Below, piece after piece: positions 8,240 to 17,068 of a stretch of DNA of 64,000 bases. The stretch covers positions 2,170,001 through 2,234,000 of the forward strand of contig NZ_CP034998.1 in assembly GCF_002531755.2 (NCBI RefSeq), read 5' to 3'. Under the pieces are notes generated by a model that ran no database searches, had not been told where the DNA came from, and worked only from the letters and a program-made list of their open reading frames with translations. The stretch is from Rhizobium acidisoli (GTDB taxonomy: Bacteria; Pseudomonadota; Alphaproteobacteria; Rhizobiales; Rhizobiaceae). The position numbers and the translations under genes are program-made. Position 1 is the stretch's first letter; every line of letters starts with the position of its first letter.

Positions 8240-9445
8240 TCACGCATTTGCGGAAAGGACGGCAACGCCCTCGCCGCGCTGGTGTCCGACCGCGGTGACG
8301 ACGGCGGCGGTGGCGCCTGCCCGCATCGGCGCCTCATGGGCGGCATCGAAGGGCGGAACCTTGGCCTTGCCGTCGACGGCAAGCGCAGCAAGCGCCAGGC
8401 CCAGCGTGAACTGCGTCTCGATCGTGTGGCCGGTGACGCCGCCAAAGCCACGGATCGCAGCACCGGGCAATTGATATTCGAGCACCGCCCGTTCGCGGGC
8501 GGCAAGATCGTGCATGCCGGTCGAGCCGGAAAAGATCGCCGTGCTTTCGGCGGCAAGCCCGGCGGCGGGTGCTAAAAGCCGCTCCAGCCGGACCTCGAGA
8601 TTGCCGGCATTGCGGTTGCCGCGGTCACCCTCGACCGCGTCGATGACGGCATAGATATGCGCGCCCCGCGCTTCCGCATGCTGGCGCGATTCGAGCACCA
8701 GGAAAGCGCCGGCCGAGCCGGTGATCATGCCGCCGCCATCGCTTGATTTGCGTGACCAGAGCGGCACCCAGTCGCCGCGCGCATGGGCGCCGATCGCTTC
8801 GGTAAGCAGGATCATGTCCGGCCGCTCCGCCGCGAAGGCGCCGCCGACCAGCGCATGCGAGGATTCGCCTGATTTGATGCGATAGAAGGCGGTCTCGACG
8901 GCTGAAATCCCGGCCGCTTCCTCGCCCATGAAGGTGCGCGACGAGCCGGTGACCTTGTGCACGATCGAGATGTTGCCGGCGAGCAGGTTGGAAAGCTGGG
9001 CGAGGAACAGCGTCGGCCTCAGTTCCGTCGTCAGCTTCTCGTTCAGCAGCAATTCGCGGTCGTTGCGCTTCAGCGCCTCGTCGACGATCAGCGTATCGAC
9101 ATTGATGTCGCGCTCGCCGCCGCCCGCCGCCACGATCATGTCCATCGTACCGCAGGCCTCGAGATTGTCCTTGAAGCCGGCATCATCGAGTGCCAAGCCT
9201 GCGGCGAAGACGCCGATGCGCTGCCAGTTCTCCATCTGGCGCTGGTCGCCGCGCTTGGCGATCTGCTGCGACCAGTCGATCTCGGGCAGCGGATGCACCG
9301 GATAAGGCTTGAACTTCTCGGTCTCGACGATCGCCTTCGGCGCGCTTGTCGCCGAAAGCAGTGCGATATGCGCATCCTTGCCGACGCCCTGACAGGTGAC
9401 GATGCCGATGCCCGAGATGACGACGTCGTTTGCAGCCTTGCTCAT
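8240..9445 (-). CDS. fabF2XL: KAS II-like protein lacking the active-site Cys (chain-length-factor-like)
   Basis: The 401-residue protein has the overall thiolase-fold ketosynthase sequence (SGIGIVTCQGVGKDAH at the start, GGVTGHTIETQFTLGLALA near the end). However, the nucleophile elbow reads VTGSSRTFMGEEAAG where active enzymes have TACASG, so the catalytic Cys is missing. The NAHGT histidine block is replaced by SGSTGMHDLAARE. It is therefore probably a non-condensing partner subunit setting chain length. It overlaps fabZXL by 4 nt. Name assigned from operon order acpXL-fabZXL-fabF2XL-fabF1XL known for rhizobia. Confidence 0.85.
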   Translation of the reverse strand: MSKAANDVVISGIGIVTCQGVGKDAHIALLSATSAPKAIVETEKFKPYPVHPLPEIDWSQQIAKRGDQRQMENWQRIGVFAAGLALDDAGFKDNLEACGTMDMIVAAGGGERDINVDTLIVDEALKRNDRELLLNEKLTTELRPTLFLAQLSNLLAGNISIVHKVTGSSRTFMGEEAAGISAVETAFYRIKSGESSHALVGGAFAAERPDMILLTEAIGAHARGDWVPLWSRKSSDGGGMITGSAGAFLVLESRQHAEARGAHIYAVIDAVEGDRGNRNAGNLEVRLERLLAPAAGLAAESTAIFSGSTGMHDLAARERAVLEYQLPGAAIRGFGGVTGHTIETQFTLGLALAALAVDGKAKVPPFDAAHEAPMRAGATAAVVTAVGHQRGEGVAVLSANA

Positions 9446-9924
9446 CCAACCACTCCCTGCGCCGCGATCGCTTCGAGAAGTCCAATCTCGCCGGCACGTT
9501 TTTTCACGATATCGCCGAGCGGCACTTCGGAAAACGGCATGGTGCGAAGCTTCAGCTGCGCATCACAGACCTTCTTGCCGGCGCTGGTGATTTTAGCCTT
9601 GGTCACCGCGAAACCCGAACCGTCGTGCTCAAGCACCGCCTCGATGTCGAGCACGGCTTCCGGCTCGACGAACGTGCGCATCTTGGCGCCGTCGACCGAC
9701 ATCAGGAAGGGCATGGCGGCGAAGTTGGTGGCGGCAAGCACCAGCATGCCGGAGGCCTGCGCCATGGTCTCGATCAACAGCACACCGGGAACGAGCGGCA
9801 TGCCGGGAAAATGACCCTCGAAGACGGGGCTCTTGGCCGGCACGACGGATCGCGCGTTAAGCGTGCCCTTCTTCAGGTCCACCGCTTCGACGCGGTCAAT
9901 CATCTGGAAATATTCCAGCAGCAT
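9442..9924 (-). CDS. fabZXL: 3-hydroxyacyl-ACP dehydratase of the VLCFA cluster
   Basis: The 160-residue hotdog-fold protein contains the FabZ signature GHFPGMPLVPGVLLIETMAQ, with the catalytic His and Glu in place. It dehydrates 3-hydroxyacyl-AcpXL during synthesis of the C28 fatty acid. It lies between acpXL (117 nt away) and the ketosynthase-like gene (4-nt overlap), as in other rhizobia. Confidence 0.9.
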   Translation of the reverse strand: MLLEYFQMIDRVEAVDLKKGTLNARSVVPAKSPVFEGHFPGMPLVPGVLLIETMAQASGMLVLAATNFAAMPFLMSVDGAKMRTFVEPEAVLDIEAVLEHDGSGFAVTKAKITSAGKKVCDAQLKLRTMPFSEVPLGDIVKKRAGEIGLLEAIAAQGVVG

Positions 9925-10040
9925 TCGGATCCTCCGGCCCGACAGGCCAGATCCGCCCGCCGGTGACGCCTAGTTAGGAACGAAACCGCCCAGCCGCCAT
10001 AGTCAGGCGGCAGGGCGCTCAAAAAAAGACGGTTAGGTCC

Positions 10041-10319
10041 TCAGGCCTTGGCTGCTTTGAGCTCGTCGATCTTCGCGCAGAGGTTCTTCAGCACGAAATA
10101 TTCTTCGGTGGAAACCTTGCCCTCGTTGACTTCCTGCGTCCACTTTTCGAGCGGAATCTTGATGCCGAATTCCTTGTCGATCGCAAAGACGATGTCGAGG
10201 AAATCGAGGCTGTCGATACCGAGGTCGTCGATCGTATGGCTCTCCGGCGTGATCGTCGCGCGGTCGATCTCGCTGGTTTCTGCAATAATGTCGGCAACTT
10301 TATCGAATGTAGCGGTCAC
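10041..10319 (-). CDS. acpXL: Specialised acyl carrier protein for lipid A VLCFA
   Basis: The 92-residue AcpXL carries the growing C28 chain on a 4'-phosphopantetheine attached to the Ser in [15 protein letters not shown]. The acidic helical sequence and the C-terminal [16 protein letters not shown] are characteristic. The start is the GTG giving [11 protein letters not shown]. The frame is open to 10382 but the family N-terminus is MTATFDK. It is the first gene of the lipid A acyl cluster and is divergent from fnrN. Confidence 0.93.
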
Positions 10320-10591
10320 GCGCTGTACCTCATGAAATGACGATTTAAACCTCCTCATAGGCAAATCCATTTCAAAAGCCAATGCTTTCGTCCCGGCGTT
10401 GCGGCAATTTGCCGGCCGGGTGTTGCCTAAACAGCAATGGAATGCAGGCCATTACCGTCACCCTAGGCGGATGGCGATGCCGCTGCGGGGCGCCCACTGC
10501 GCCGGCAGCGCCGACAGGCCATGCGAATCAACGCGCGCACGGCCCGCCTCGGCGCGAACATCCTCCCCGACCGAGCCGCAAACACGGACAC

Positions 10592-10605
10592 TTGATCTGG
10601 ATCAA
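10592..10605. promoter_or_regulatory. Anaerobox (FNR/FnrN site), distal
   Basis: TTGATCTGGATCAA is a perfect TTGAT-N4-ATCAA FNR-family site upstream of fnrN. It lies 32 bp (centre to centre) from a second site, about three helical turns. Confidence 0.85.
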
Positions 10606-10623
10606 TTCGTAAGCCCGGCGAAA

Positions 10624-10637
10624 TTGATAATCATCAA
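10624..10637. promoter_or_regulatory. Anaerobox (FNR/FnrN site), proximal
   Basis: TTGATAATCATCAA is a second perfect FNR-family site. Paired anaeroboxes in front of fnrN are established in R. leguminosarum for autoregulation (activation through the distal site, repression through the proximal one). The same arrangement is visible here. Confidence 0.85.
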
Positions 10638-10723
10638 GCGCGCGGGAAGAAATCGGGATAGCCGAGCTCTCTCGCAGATGTCAGGTATGCCGGGGTATAT
10701 CAGGATTTCGAAGGGATCGGGAT

Positions 10724-11446
10724 ATGGACGTCGCACGCAGTGAGGTTCTCAAAGCCGGCACGCCTGTCGCTTGCCGTTCCTGCCAGGCGCGGCACGGCGT
10801 CGTCTGCGGCGCCTTGTCGAGCAGCCAGCTGCGAGAACTCGGCCGCCATTCGCTGCGCCGCAAGGTCGATGCGGGCTCTGAGATCGTCGCTCAAGGATCG
10901 GAAAGCTCTTTCTATTCGAACATCATGCGCGGGGTGGTGAAGCTCTGCAAGGTGATGCCGGACGGGCGCCAGCAGATCGTCGGCCTGCAATTTGCCCCCG
11001 ATTTCGTCGGCAGGCCTTTCATGCGCGAGAGCACGCTGTCGGCCGAGGCTGCGACCGATGCCGAAATCTGCGTCTTCCCCCGCAGCCTGCTCGACCGAAT
11101 GATATCGGAGACGCCGGAATTGCAGCGCAGCCTGCACGATCAGGCACTGAAGGAGCTCGATGCCGCGCGCGAATGGATGCTGACGCTCGGCCGGCGCACC
11201 GCCGAGGAGAAGGTCGCAAGCCTGCTCCACCTCATCGCCACGCATGCCGAACCGCAAACGGCCACCAGCACCGCCTTCGATCTGCCGCTATCGCGCGCCG
11301 AGATCGCCGATTTTCTCGGGCTGACGATCGAAACCGTCAGCCGCCAGTTAACCCGGCTGCGCAAACAGGGCGTCATCCGCATCGAGAACATCCGGCATAT
11401 CGTTGTCCCCGACATGGATGAGCTGGAAAAGAAGATCAGCGGGTAA
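10724..11446 (+). CDS. fnrN: FnrN-type oxygen-responsive Crp/Fnr regulator
   Basis: The 240-residue regulator has an N-terminal cluster CRSCQARHGVVC (C17, C20, C28). Together with C116 (AEICVFPRSLL) it supplies the four cysteines of an oxygen-labile [4Fe-4S] cluster. A cyclic-nucleotide-like beta roll follows. The C-terminal HTH SRAEIADFLGLTIETVSRQL carries the E-xx-SR contacts of FNR recognition helices. In rhizobia it activates fixNOQP, fixGHIS and hyp genes in microaerobiosis. Two anaeroboxes precede the gene. Its 3' end overlaps the convergent L,D-transpeptidase gene by 11 bp. Confidence 0.88.
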   Translation: MDVARSEVLKAGTPVACRSCQARHGVVCGALSSSQLRELGRHSLRRKVDAGSEIVAQGSESSFYSNIMRGVVKLCKVMPDGRQQIVGLQFAPDFVGRPFMRESTLSAEAATDAEICVFPRSLLDRMISETPELQRSLHDQALKELDAAREWMLTLGRRTAEEKVASLLHLIATHAEPQTATSTAFDLPLSRAEIADFLGLTIETVSRQLTRLRKQGVIRIENIRHIVVPDMDELEKKISG

Positions 11447-11864
11447 TCACCACGCGGGTATTGGCAAGGCCGGCTTGGCGCGCCAGCGAGAAGAACTGGG
11501 CGGCATTGTCGGGGTGCAGTCGAACGCAGCCATGCGAGGCCGGCCGGCCCAGGCGCTTCAGGTCGAAAGTGGCGTGAACGGCGTAACCGCCGTTGAAGAA
11601 CACAGCGTAGGGCATCGGCGCATTGTCGTATTTCCGGGAACGGTGATCGCGCGACAGCCACTTGGCGCTCCACGAACCGGTCGGCGTGACGTAGCCATCG
11701 CGTGCGGTCGAAACCTTCCAGCGATACTTGACGAAGCCGTTCTCGGTGACGGTCATCATCTGCTTGCCGATGCTGACATTGGCAACCAGCGTCGCCGCCT
11801 CGGCGGTAACGGGAAAAAACTGCAGCAATAAACTTGCGGCCGCAGCCGCCAAAATCGTCTTCAT
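11436..11864 (-). CDS. L,D-transpeptidase (YkuD family), secreted
   Basis: The 142-residue precursor starts with a signal peptide (MKTILAAAAASLLLQFF, cleavage after about AEA) followed by a single YkuD domain. The catalytic motif is HATFDLKRLGRPASHGCVRL, with the nucleophilic Cys in SHGC. It acts in the periplasm, forming 3-3 peptidoglycan cross-links or anchoring proteins to the wall. The in-frame ATG at 11864 gives the signal peptide; the longer frame to 11882 adds six unlikely residues. It converges on fnrN. Confidence 0.88.
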   Translation of the reverse strand: MKTILAAAAASLLLQFFPVTAEAATLVANVSIGKQMMTVTENGFVKYRWKVSTARDGYVTPTGSWSAKWLSRDHRSRKYDNAPMPYAVFFNGGYAVHATFDLKRLGRPASHGCVRLHPDNAAQFFSLARQAGLANTRVVITR

Positions 11865-11995
11865 GATAGCCCCTCTTCGCACCCGCGCAGTTTAATTGCG
11901 CCCTCACGACAGAGAGACTAAGCCAATACTTTCTATATTGCTTTAATCCGAATGGTAATCACAATTTTAACACGTTTAAGCCGTGAACGACTCAC

Positions 11996-12196
11996 CTACT
12001 GGAGCTTGCGCCCGGCCGCAGGCCGGCTGACGCGCTGATAGGCCTTGTTCATCTTCTCGCGGATAGAGGCCATCGTGCCGAGATTGTGACCGCAGGCGGC
12101 ACAGCTAATGATATCGGTCTCCCGGATTTCGGGCCGCTCGAACTTCATCTTCGTGCTCTTGCACTTCGGGCACGGTAATTCAACCTGAACTGTCAT
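11996..12196 (-). CDS. Small zinc-ribbon protein
   Basis: The 66-residue protein has paired CPKC and CAAC knuckles separated by about 20 residues and a basic C-terminus (KMNKAYQRVSRPAAGRKLQ), so it is probably a Zn-ribbon nucleic-acid- or protein-binding factor. The ATG giving MTVQVELPCPKCKS is chosen over the longer frame. Role unknown. Upstream 11883-11995 contains no gene. Confidence 0.65.
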   Translation of the reverse strand: MTVQVELPCPKCKSTKMKFERPEIRETDIISCAACGHNLGTMASIREKMNKAYQRVSRPAAGRKLQ

Positions 12197-12302
12197 CGCT
12201 CTGCTTCCGGTCTGATGAGATATGAGGCGCTTCGCATAAACCTTTGCGGCGGAGCTGTCCACCGGGCATTGGAGCCGCGCTCGGCGCTGCTGTTCGTATC
12301 GA

Positions 12303-12665
12303 TCAACGTGACGTGTTCGGATATTCTCCGGCAATTGGCGGACTTGCCCACGGGCCAACATCGTAACCTGAATTTATGATATCAAGCTGCCGCTGCAGGA
12401 CATCTTCCAATCCCCAATTCAAAGATTGGTATTGGGCGATCACGCCGTGCTCAAACCAGTTCGAAGCATTAAATCCATGTTCGAACTGGTTATAATATAT
12501 GACAGTCGAGCCAATCAGCGCGACGGTCCAGCAGGAGCCGTAACCCCGCAATTGCCATTGCTCAGGCGGGCGTTTGATCGCTTCCCACAGATATCGCTGT
12601 TTGAACGACATACGCGTCCAGCTCTCATTAATCTCGTCCCATAGCTGTTCTTCTGAAAAAGACAT
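12303..12665 (-). CDS. Hypothetical protein
   Basis: The frame encodes about 120 residues starting MSFSEEQLWDEINESWTRMS. It is rich in Trp and aromatic residues with a possible hydrophobic strand (CWTVALIGSTVIYY) and no family I recognise. The codon use and lower GC differ from its neighbours, hinting at acquisition. It lies between the zinc-ribbon gene and cobD on the same strand, but no operon can be argued. Confidence 0.45.
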   Translation of the reverse strand: MSFSEEQLWDEINESWTRMSFKQRYLWEAIKRPPEQWQLRGYGSCWTVALIGSTVIYYNQFEHGFNASNWFEHGVIAQYQSLNWGLEDVLQRQLDIINSGYDVGPWASPPIAGEYPNTSR

Positions 12666-12720
12666 ATGAAGCCTCATGCGTTGGTGGCCTGCTCACCGCG
12701 AATGCTTTGCGTGATACCCC

Positions 12721-13701
12721 TTACAGAAAGCACAAAAACAACCCAAACGTCAGACCAGTGAGCACCATGCAGCTGGCATAGAACACCGACACGCCGTCCT
12801 CGATGTCGCCGGCGGTGGCAATGTCGCGGCCGGCGTTGTTGATCATCGGCTCCGTCACGATCACACCGCCATAGATGCGCGGGCCGGCGAGCTGGACGTT
12901 GAGGGCGCCGGCCATGGCCGCCTCGGGCCTGCCGGAATTCGGCGAGCGGTGCAGGCCGCCGTCGCGCATCGCCACGCGGATCGCCTCGCGGCAGGGGCTC
13001 ATGCCGCGCCGGATCCAGGCCCCGGCGGCGATCAGCAGGATGGAAAGCCGCGCGGCCGGCCAGTTGACGATATCGTCGAGCCGGGCCGCAGCCCAACCGA
13101 AATCAATGTATTTTTCCGATCTGTGGCCGATCATCGAATCCGCAGTGTTCAGCATCTTGTAGGCAAGCAGACCCGGCAGGCCGAAGACGGCATAGCAGAG
13201 AGCCGGCGCCACGACGCCGTCGGAGAAATTTTCCGCAAGGCTTTCGATCGCAGCGCGGCAGACGGCCGGCTCGTCGAGCGTTTCGGGATCGCGGCCGACG
13301 ATGCGGGAGACGGCATTCCGGCCGCCGGCAAGCCCTTCGCCGCGCAAGGCGGTGGCGACGGCCGCGACATGATCGGCAAGGCTCTTCTGCGCCAGGAAAA
13401 TCGCCACAAGACCGGCTTCCAGCACGAGGCCGGCAAGGCCCAAGAGCGCGAAGAACCGGTCGAACACGAAGCCAGCGGCGATCGACAGCAGCAGCAGCGC
13501 CAGGATCGCCGCGACGCCGTTCATCCGACGTTGGGAGCCGGTAAGGCTTGAGGGATTGAGCTGCTGGTCGGCATAGGAGATCGCCGCGCCGAACATGACG
13601 ACGGGATGCGGCACGCGTGACCACAGCCATTGCGGATCGCCGGCGATCCGGTCGAGCAGCAGCGCCAGAAGCAACACAAGAAGGTTTTCGTCGATCGTCA
13701 T
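12721..13701 (-). CDS. cobD: Adenosylcobinamide-phosphate synthase (CobD/CbiB)
   Basis: The 326-residue polytopic membrane protein attaches the aminopropanol-phosphate arm to adenosylcobyric acid. The N-terminal LLALLLDRIAGDPQWLWSR and HPVVMFG, the GRDPETLDEPAVCRAAIESL segment and SLAENFSDGVVAPALCY are CbiB signatures. Several hydrophobic segments are evident. It overlaps cobC by 4 nt and is the last gene of cobABCD. Confidence 0.93.
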   Translation of the reverse strand: MTIDENLLVLLLALLLDRIAGDPQWLWSRVPHPVVMFGAAISYADQQLNPSSLTGSQRRMNGVAAILALLLLSIAAGFVFDRFFALLGLAGLVLEAGLVAIFLAQKSLADHVAAVATALRGEGLAGGRNAVSRIVGRDPETLDEPAVCRAAIESLAENFSDGVVAPALCYAVFGLPGLLAYKMLNTADSMIGHRSEKYIDFGWAAARLDDIVNWPAARLSILLIAAGAWIRRGMSPCREAIRVAMRDGGLHRSPNSGRPEAAMAGALNVQLAGPRIYGGVIVTEPMINNAGRDIATAGDIEDGVSVFYASCMVLTGLTFGLFLCFL

Positions 13702-14738
13702 CGCTCAAATCCCTGAAGGGCTTCGCCAAGCCGCCTGTCCGCCGCCGGATCGGGCGTCAGGCCGAACCGCAGCCAATCCGGCGCATAATCGAACTTGCGG
13801 ACGAGAATATGATGCCGGCAAAGATGCGTGTAAATGTCGCTCGCCCTGCTATCGGCGGCAAGGATGAACAAAGCCGTTCCTCCCCTGATCCGCAACCCAG
13901 CCGAGGTCAGCGTCGCCTGCAGCGCGGCGCTGCGTGTATGGAGAGAGTGGCGGATCGCGGAGACGTCGGAACGCAACAGCGAGGCGGCCAGCGACAGCGC
14001 CGGGCCTGAGACCGCCCAAGGGCCGAGCCAGTCCTCGAAACCCGCCAGAATATCCTCGCGCGCGATCGCAAAACCGAGCCGCAGGCCGGCAAGCCCGAAG
14101 AACTTGCCGAAGGACCGGAAGATGATCAGGTTGGAAAGATTTTGCGCGTGGGCTACCAGGCTCAGCGCCGGATCAGCATCACCGAAGGCCTCGTCGACGA
14201 CGACAATCCCGCCTGCCGCCTTCATTCTCTCATGCAGGGCAATCAGCGTTTCGGTCGACCAGACCCTGCCGTCCGGATTGTTCGGATTGACGACGACGGC
14301 CAGCCTGTATTCACCGCCGATCGCAGCAACATCGTCGACCGCATCGACGGCAAAACCGGCCGAAGCGAAGGCGCGCGCATATTCGCCATACGTCGGCGAC
14401 ACCACGGCGACCTTGTCGTCCGTCGCGGCGACCCTGTCGTCCGTCACGGTGACCTGACCTCGTCGAAGCAGGCGCGGCAGGAGCTGGATCACCGATTGCG
14501 TCCCGGGCACCGGCAGCGGCAGGATCGCTCCACTGCCATAATGATCGCGGGCCGCAAATCTTGCCTCGTCGACGAGATGCCTGTCCGGCAGACGGTGCCA
14601 GGCTCTTGCCGGGATGTCAGGCAGGGCGACGGGACAGGGGTTGATCCCGGTGGAAAGGTCGAGCCAGTCCTCCGGCCTGCCGCCGAAGGCGGCCGCAGCG
14701 GCGGTGATGCCGCCACCATGGGCGATCGGCGCACTCAT
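13698..14738 (-). CDS. cobC: CobC, threonine-phosphate decarboxylase-like PLP enzyme
   Basis: The 346-residue fold-type I aminotransferase-like protein begins with HGGGITAAAAAFGG. The PLP lysine lies in IIFRSFGKFFGLAGLRLGF and the VVNPNNPDGRV motif is present. It supplies the (R)-1-amino-2-propanol phosphate moiety for the nucleotide loop. Four-nt overlaps join it to cobD and cobB. Confidence 0.92.
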   Translation of the reverse strand: MSAPIAHGGGITAAAAAFGGRPEDWLDLSTGINPCPVALPDIPARAWHRLPDRHLVDEARFAARDHYGSGAILPLPVPGTQSVIQLLPRLLRRGQVTVTDDRVAATDDKVAVVSPTYGEYARAFASAGFAVDAVDDVAAIGGEYRLAVVVNPNNPDGRVWSTETLIALHERMKAAGGIVVVDEAFGDADPALSLVAHAQNLSNLIIFRSFGKFFGLAGLRLGFAIAREDILAGFEDWLGPWAVSGPALSLAASLLRSDVSAIRHSLHTRSAALQATLTSAGLRIRGGTALFILAADSRASDIYTHLCRHHILVRKFDYAPDWLRFGLTPDPAADRRLGEALQGFER

Positions 14739-16042
14739 GCGGCCGCTCTCGCAAGATCGATCAGATGCATATAGGAACCCGCCACCTGGCCGCGCCTGAG
14801 CCCGACAGCACCGAGATCCGTGCCGAGCGCATCCTGCGCTGTAAACAGCCGCTTTCCCTCGCCCTCGGAGACAACGGTGGAATAGTGGAATTCATGCGCC
14901 GTCATCGTCCGCGCAAAGAAGGCGCCGTCGAGCGGCGTCACACGGCGGTAGCCGAGATGACGCCGGCGCTCGGCATAGCTGGTGACGACCGGCAGCAGGC
15001 CGAGCATTTCGTGGCGCCTGCCCTCCGCATCGATCAACCCATCGCCCAGCACCATGTAGCCGCCGCACTCGCCGTAGATCCTGATGCCGCGCGCCGCCGC
15101 ATCGAGCATGCCGGCGCGAAAATTCTGCGCTTGGGATAGCCGCCCGGCATGCAGCTCGGGATAACCGCCCGGCAGATAGATCGCATCGGCATTGGCGGCC
15201 GGCACCTCGTCGGCAAGCGGCGAGAAGAAGGAAATATCAGCCCCGCGGCGCCGCCAGCCGAGCAGCATATGCTCGTAGGAAAAGGCAAAGGCGACATCGC
15301 GCGCCACGGCGATGCGGGCGCCGATCGGCATCAGCCGGTCGATATTGGCGGCAGACGGCCGGTTGAGCCCCTGCCTTGCAATGCGCAGCAGGAATTCGAA
15401 ATTGCATTCCTCGGAAACGGCGTCCGCCGCATGGTCGATGAAATTTTCAAGCGTCGCATGTTCGCCGGCCTGGACGAGGCCGAGATGGCGCTCCGGCAGG
15501 GCAAGTGCCTTGTCGCTGCCGATCACGGCAATAACAGGCATGCGGATCGCTTCGAGCGCCTGGCGCAGCATCGCCTCATGCCGCTCGCTGCCGACCTTGT
15601 TGAGGATGACGCCGGCAACGCGGACATCGGCGCGGAAGCCGGCAAAACCTGATACCAGCGGCGCCACCGACTGCGACATGCGCGAGGCGTCGACGACCAG
15701 CACCACGGAAAGGCCGAGCTGGGCGGCAAGATCGGCCGCGGTTCCCTTTCCGTCGGCCGCTCCGTCGAAGAGCCCCATCATCGCCTCGATGACCAAAATG
15801 CGGTCACCGAAGCGGTGAAGGGCTGAATTGGCCGAGATCAGTTCCGGGCGCATCGCCCAGGGATCGAAATTCAGGCAGGGTGTGCCGCTTGCCGCCGCAT
15901 GGAAAGCGGGATCGATGTAATCCGGCCCGGCCTTGCCGGGTGCCACCGCGACGCCGCGCCGGCGCAACGCCCTCAGCATCCCGAGCGTCACCGTCGTCTT
16001 GCCGGCGCCGGAGGAAGGGGCTGCGATCAGGAGGCCGCTCAT
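14735..16042 (-). CDS. cobB: Hydrogenobyrinic/cobyrinic acid a,c-diamide synthase
   Basis: The 435-residue enzyme amidates side chains a and c using glutamine and ATP. The N-terminal P-loop is APSSGAGKTTVTLGMLRAL, and DVRVAGVILNKVGSERHE follows. The C-terminal type I glutamine amidotransferase-like domain contains LPGGYPELHAGRL and GECGGYMVLGDGL with the catalytic Cys. It is coupled to cobA and cobC by 4-nt overlaps. Confidence 0.93.
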   Translation of the reverse strand: MSGLLIAAPSSGAGKTTVTLGMLRALRRRGVAVAPGKAGPDYIDPAFHAAASGTPCLNFDPWAMRPELISANSALHRFGDRILVIEAMMGLFDGAADGKGTAADLAAQLGLSVVLVVDASRMSQSVAPLVSGFAGFRADVRVAGVILNKVGSERHEAMLRQALEAIRMPVIAVIGSDKALALPERHLGLVQAGEHATLENFIDHAADAVSEECNFEFLLRIARQGLNRPSAANIDRLMPIGARIAVARDVAFAFSYEHMLLGWRRRGADISFFSPLADEVPAANADAIYLPGGYPELHAGRLSQAQNFRAGMLDAAARGIRIYGECGGYMVLGDGLIDAEGRRHEMLGLLPVVTSYAERRRHLGYRRVTPLDGAFFARTMTAHEFHYSTVVSEGEGKRLFTAQDALGTDLGAVGLRRGQVAGSYMHLIDLARAAA

Positions 16043-16878
16043 ATCAGCACCTTGCCGGACCGGCGAAATGGATCGGGCTGCAGGCGCCTGCCCGCCAGTG
16101 CGCCGAGCCAGTCGAGCGAGGCTCTGAGCCGCACCACCTCGCCGACGACGACTACCGCCGGCGGTTCGAGCCCGGAGGCGGCGACCGTCTCGGGCGCGTC
16201 GCCAAGCGTCGTTTCCAGCACCTGCTGCCGGCCGGTGGCGGCGTTGCAGACGAAGGCGACGGGTTCGGAGGGCAGCCGGCCGGCGGCGATCAACCGGGTG
16301 CTGATCTCGGCAATATGTTTCATCGCCATATACATGACGATGACAGGTGAACCCCGGCCGATCGCCTCCCAGTTGATCCTGTCGGGCACGATGCCGGAGG
16401 AATCATGGCCGGTGAGGAAGGTGACCGCATGGTTGATGTCGCGATGTGTCACCGGAATGCCGGCATAGGCAAGCCCACCGATGCCGGCGGTAATGCCGGG
16501 CACGATGCGGAAGGGGATGTTGTGCTCGACCAGCGTCAGCGCTTCCTCGCCGCCACGGCCGAAGACGAAGGGGTCGCCGCCTTTTAGCCGCAGCACCCGC
16601 TTGCCGGCCCGCGCCAATTCCACCAGCCGCAGCGAGATGTCGCGCTGTTTCGCCGAAGGCTTGCCGCCGCGTTTCCCCGCAAATTCCACCACCGCCTCCT
16701 GCCGCGCCAGCGCCAGGCATTCCTCGTTGACGAGCGCGTCGTGCACGATGACATCAGCCTCGGAAAGTCCCTTGGCAGCCAGCAGCGTCAACAACCCGGG
16801 ATCACCGGGGCCGGCCCCGACGAGCCAGACGCTGCCCGGCTCCAGCGCCGGAAGATGAGAGAGTTGGCTATTCAACAT
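16039..16878 (-). CDS. cobA: Uroporphyrinogen-III C-methyltransferase
   Basis: The 279-residue SAM-dependent tetrapyrrole methylase makes precorrin-2 from uroporphyrinogen III. The SUMT signatures are VWLVGAGPGDPGLLTLLAAK near residue 20, RLKGGDPFVFGRGGEE and VTFLTGHDSSG. It is the first gene of the cobABCD operon. No siroheme domains (CysG-type) are fused. No B12 box was found upstream of it. Confidence 0.93.
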   Translation of the reverse strand: MLNSQLSHLPALEPGSVWLVGAGPGDPGLLTLLAAKGLSEADVIVHDALVNEECLALARQEAVVEFAGKRGGKPSAKQRDISLRLVELARAGKRVLRLKGGDPFVFGRGGEEALTLVEHNIPFRIVPGITAGIGGLAYAGIPVTHRDINHAVTFLTGHDSSGIVPDRINWEAIGRGSPVIVMYMAMKHIAEISTRLIAAGRLPSEPVAFVCNAATGRQQVLETTLGDAPETVAASGLEPPAVVVVGEVVRLRASLDWLGALAGRRLQPDPFRRSGKVLI

Positions 16879-17032
16879 TTTGTTGATCTAGGCCCAGCGA
16901 GGAGCAAGGTCAACGCCGTGCGCCCCGCCTCACTTGAAGTTGCTGAGATGACCGTGACTCACTTTGCGAGGAGGCGGATTCGAATTCTCCGAAAACCCGA
17001 ATAACAATATGAATATATTATCATATAGTCGC

Positions 17033-17062
17033 AAAGGCCGGCCGCGGTGCAGCCGGCCTCCC
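17033..17062 (-). terminator. Terminator after the nucleoside hydrolase gene
   Basis: On the minus strand AGGCCGGC, a nine-base loop and GCCGGCCTTT form a GC-rich hairpin about 10 nt after the stop codon. The remaining 16879-17032 between this and cobA holds no gene. Confidence 0.65.
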
Positions 17063-17068
17063 AGTCGA

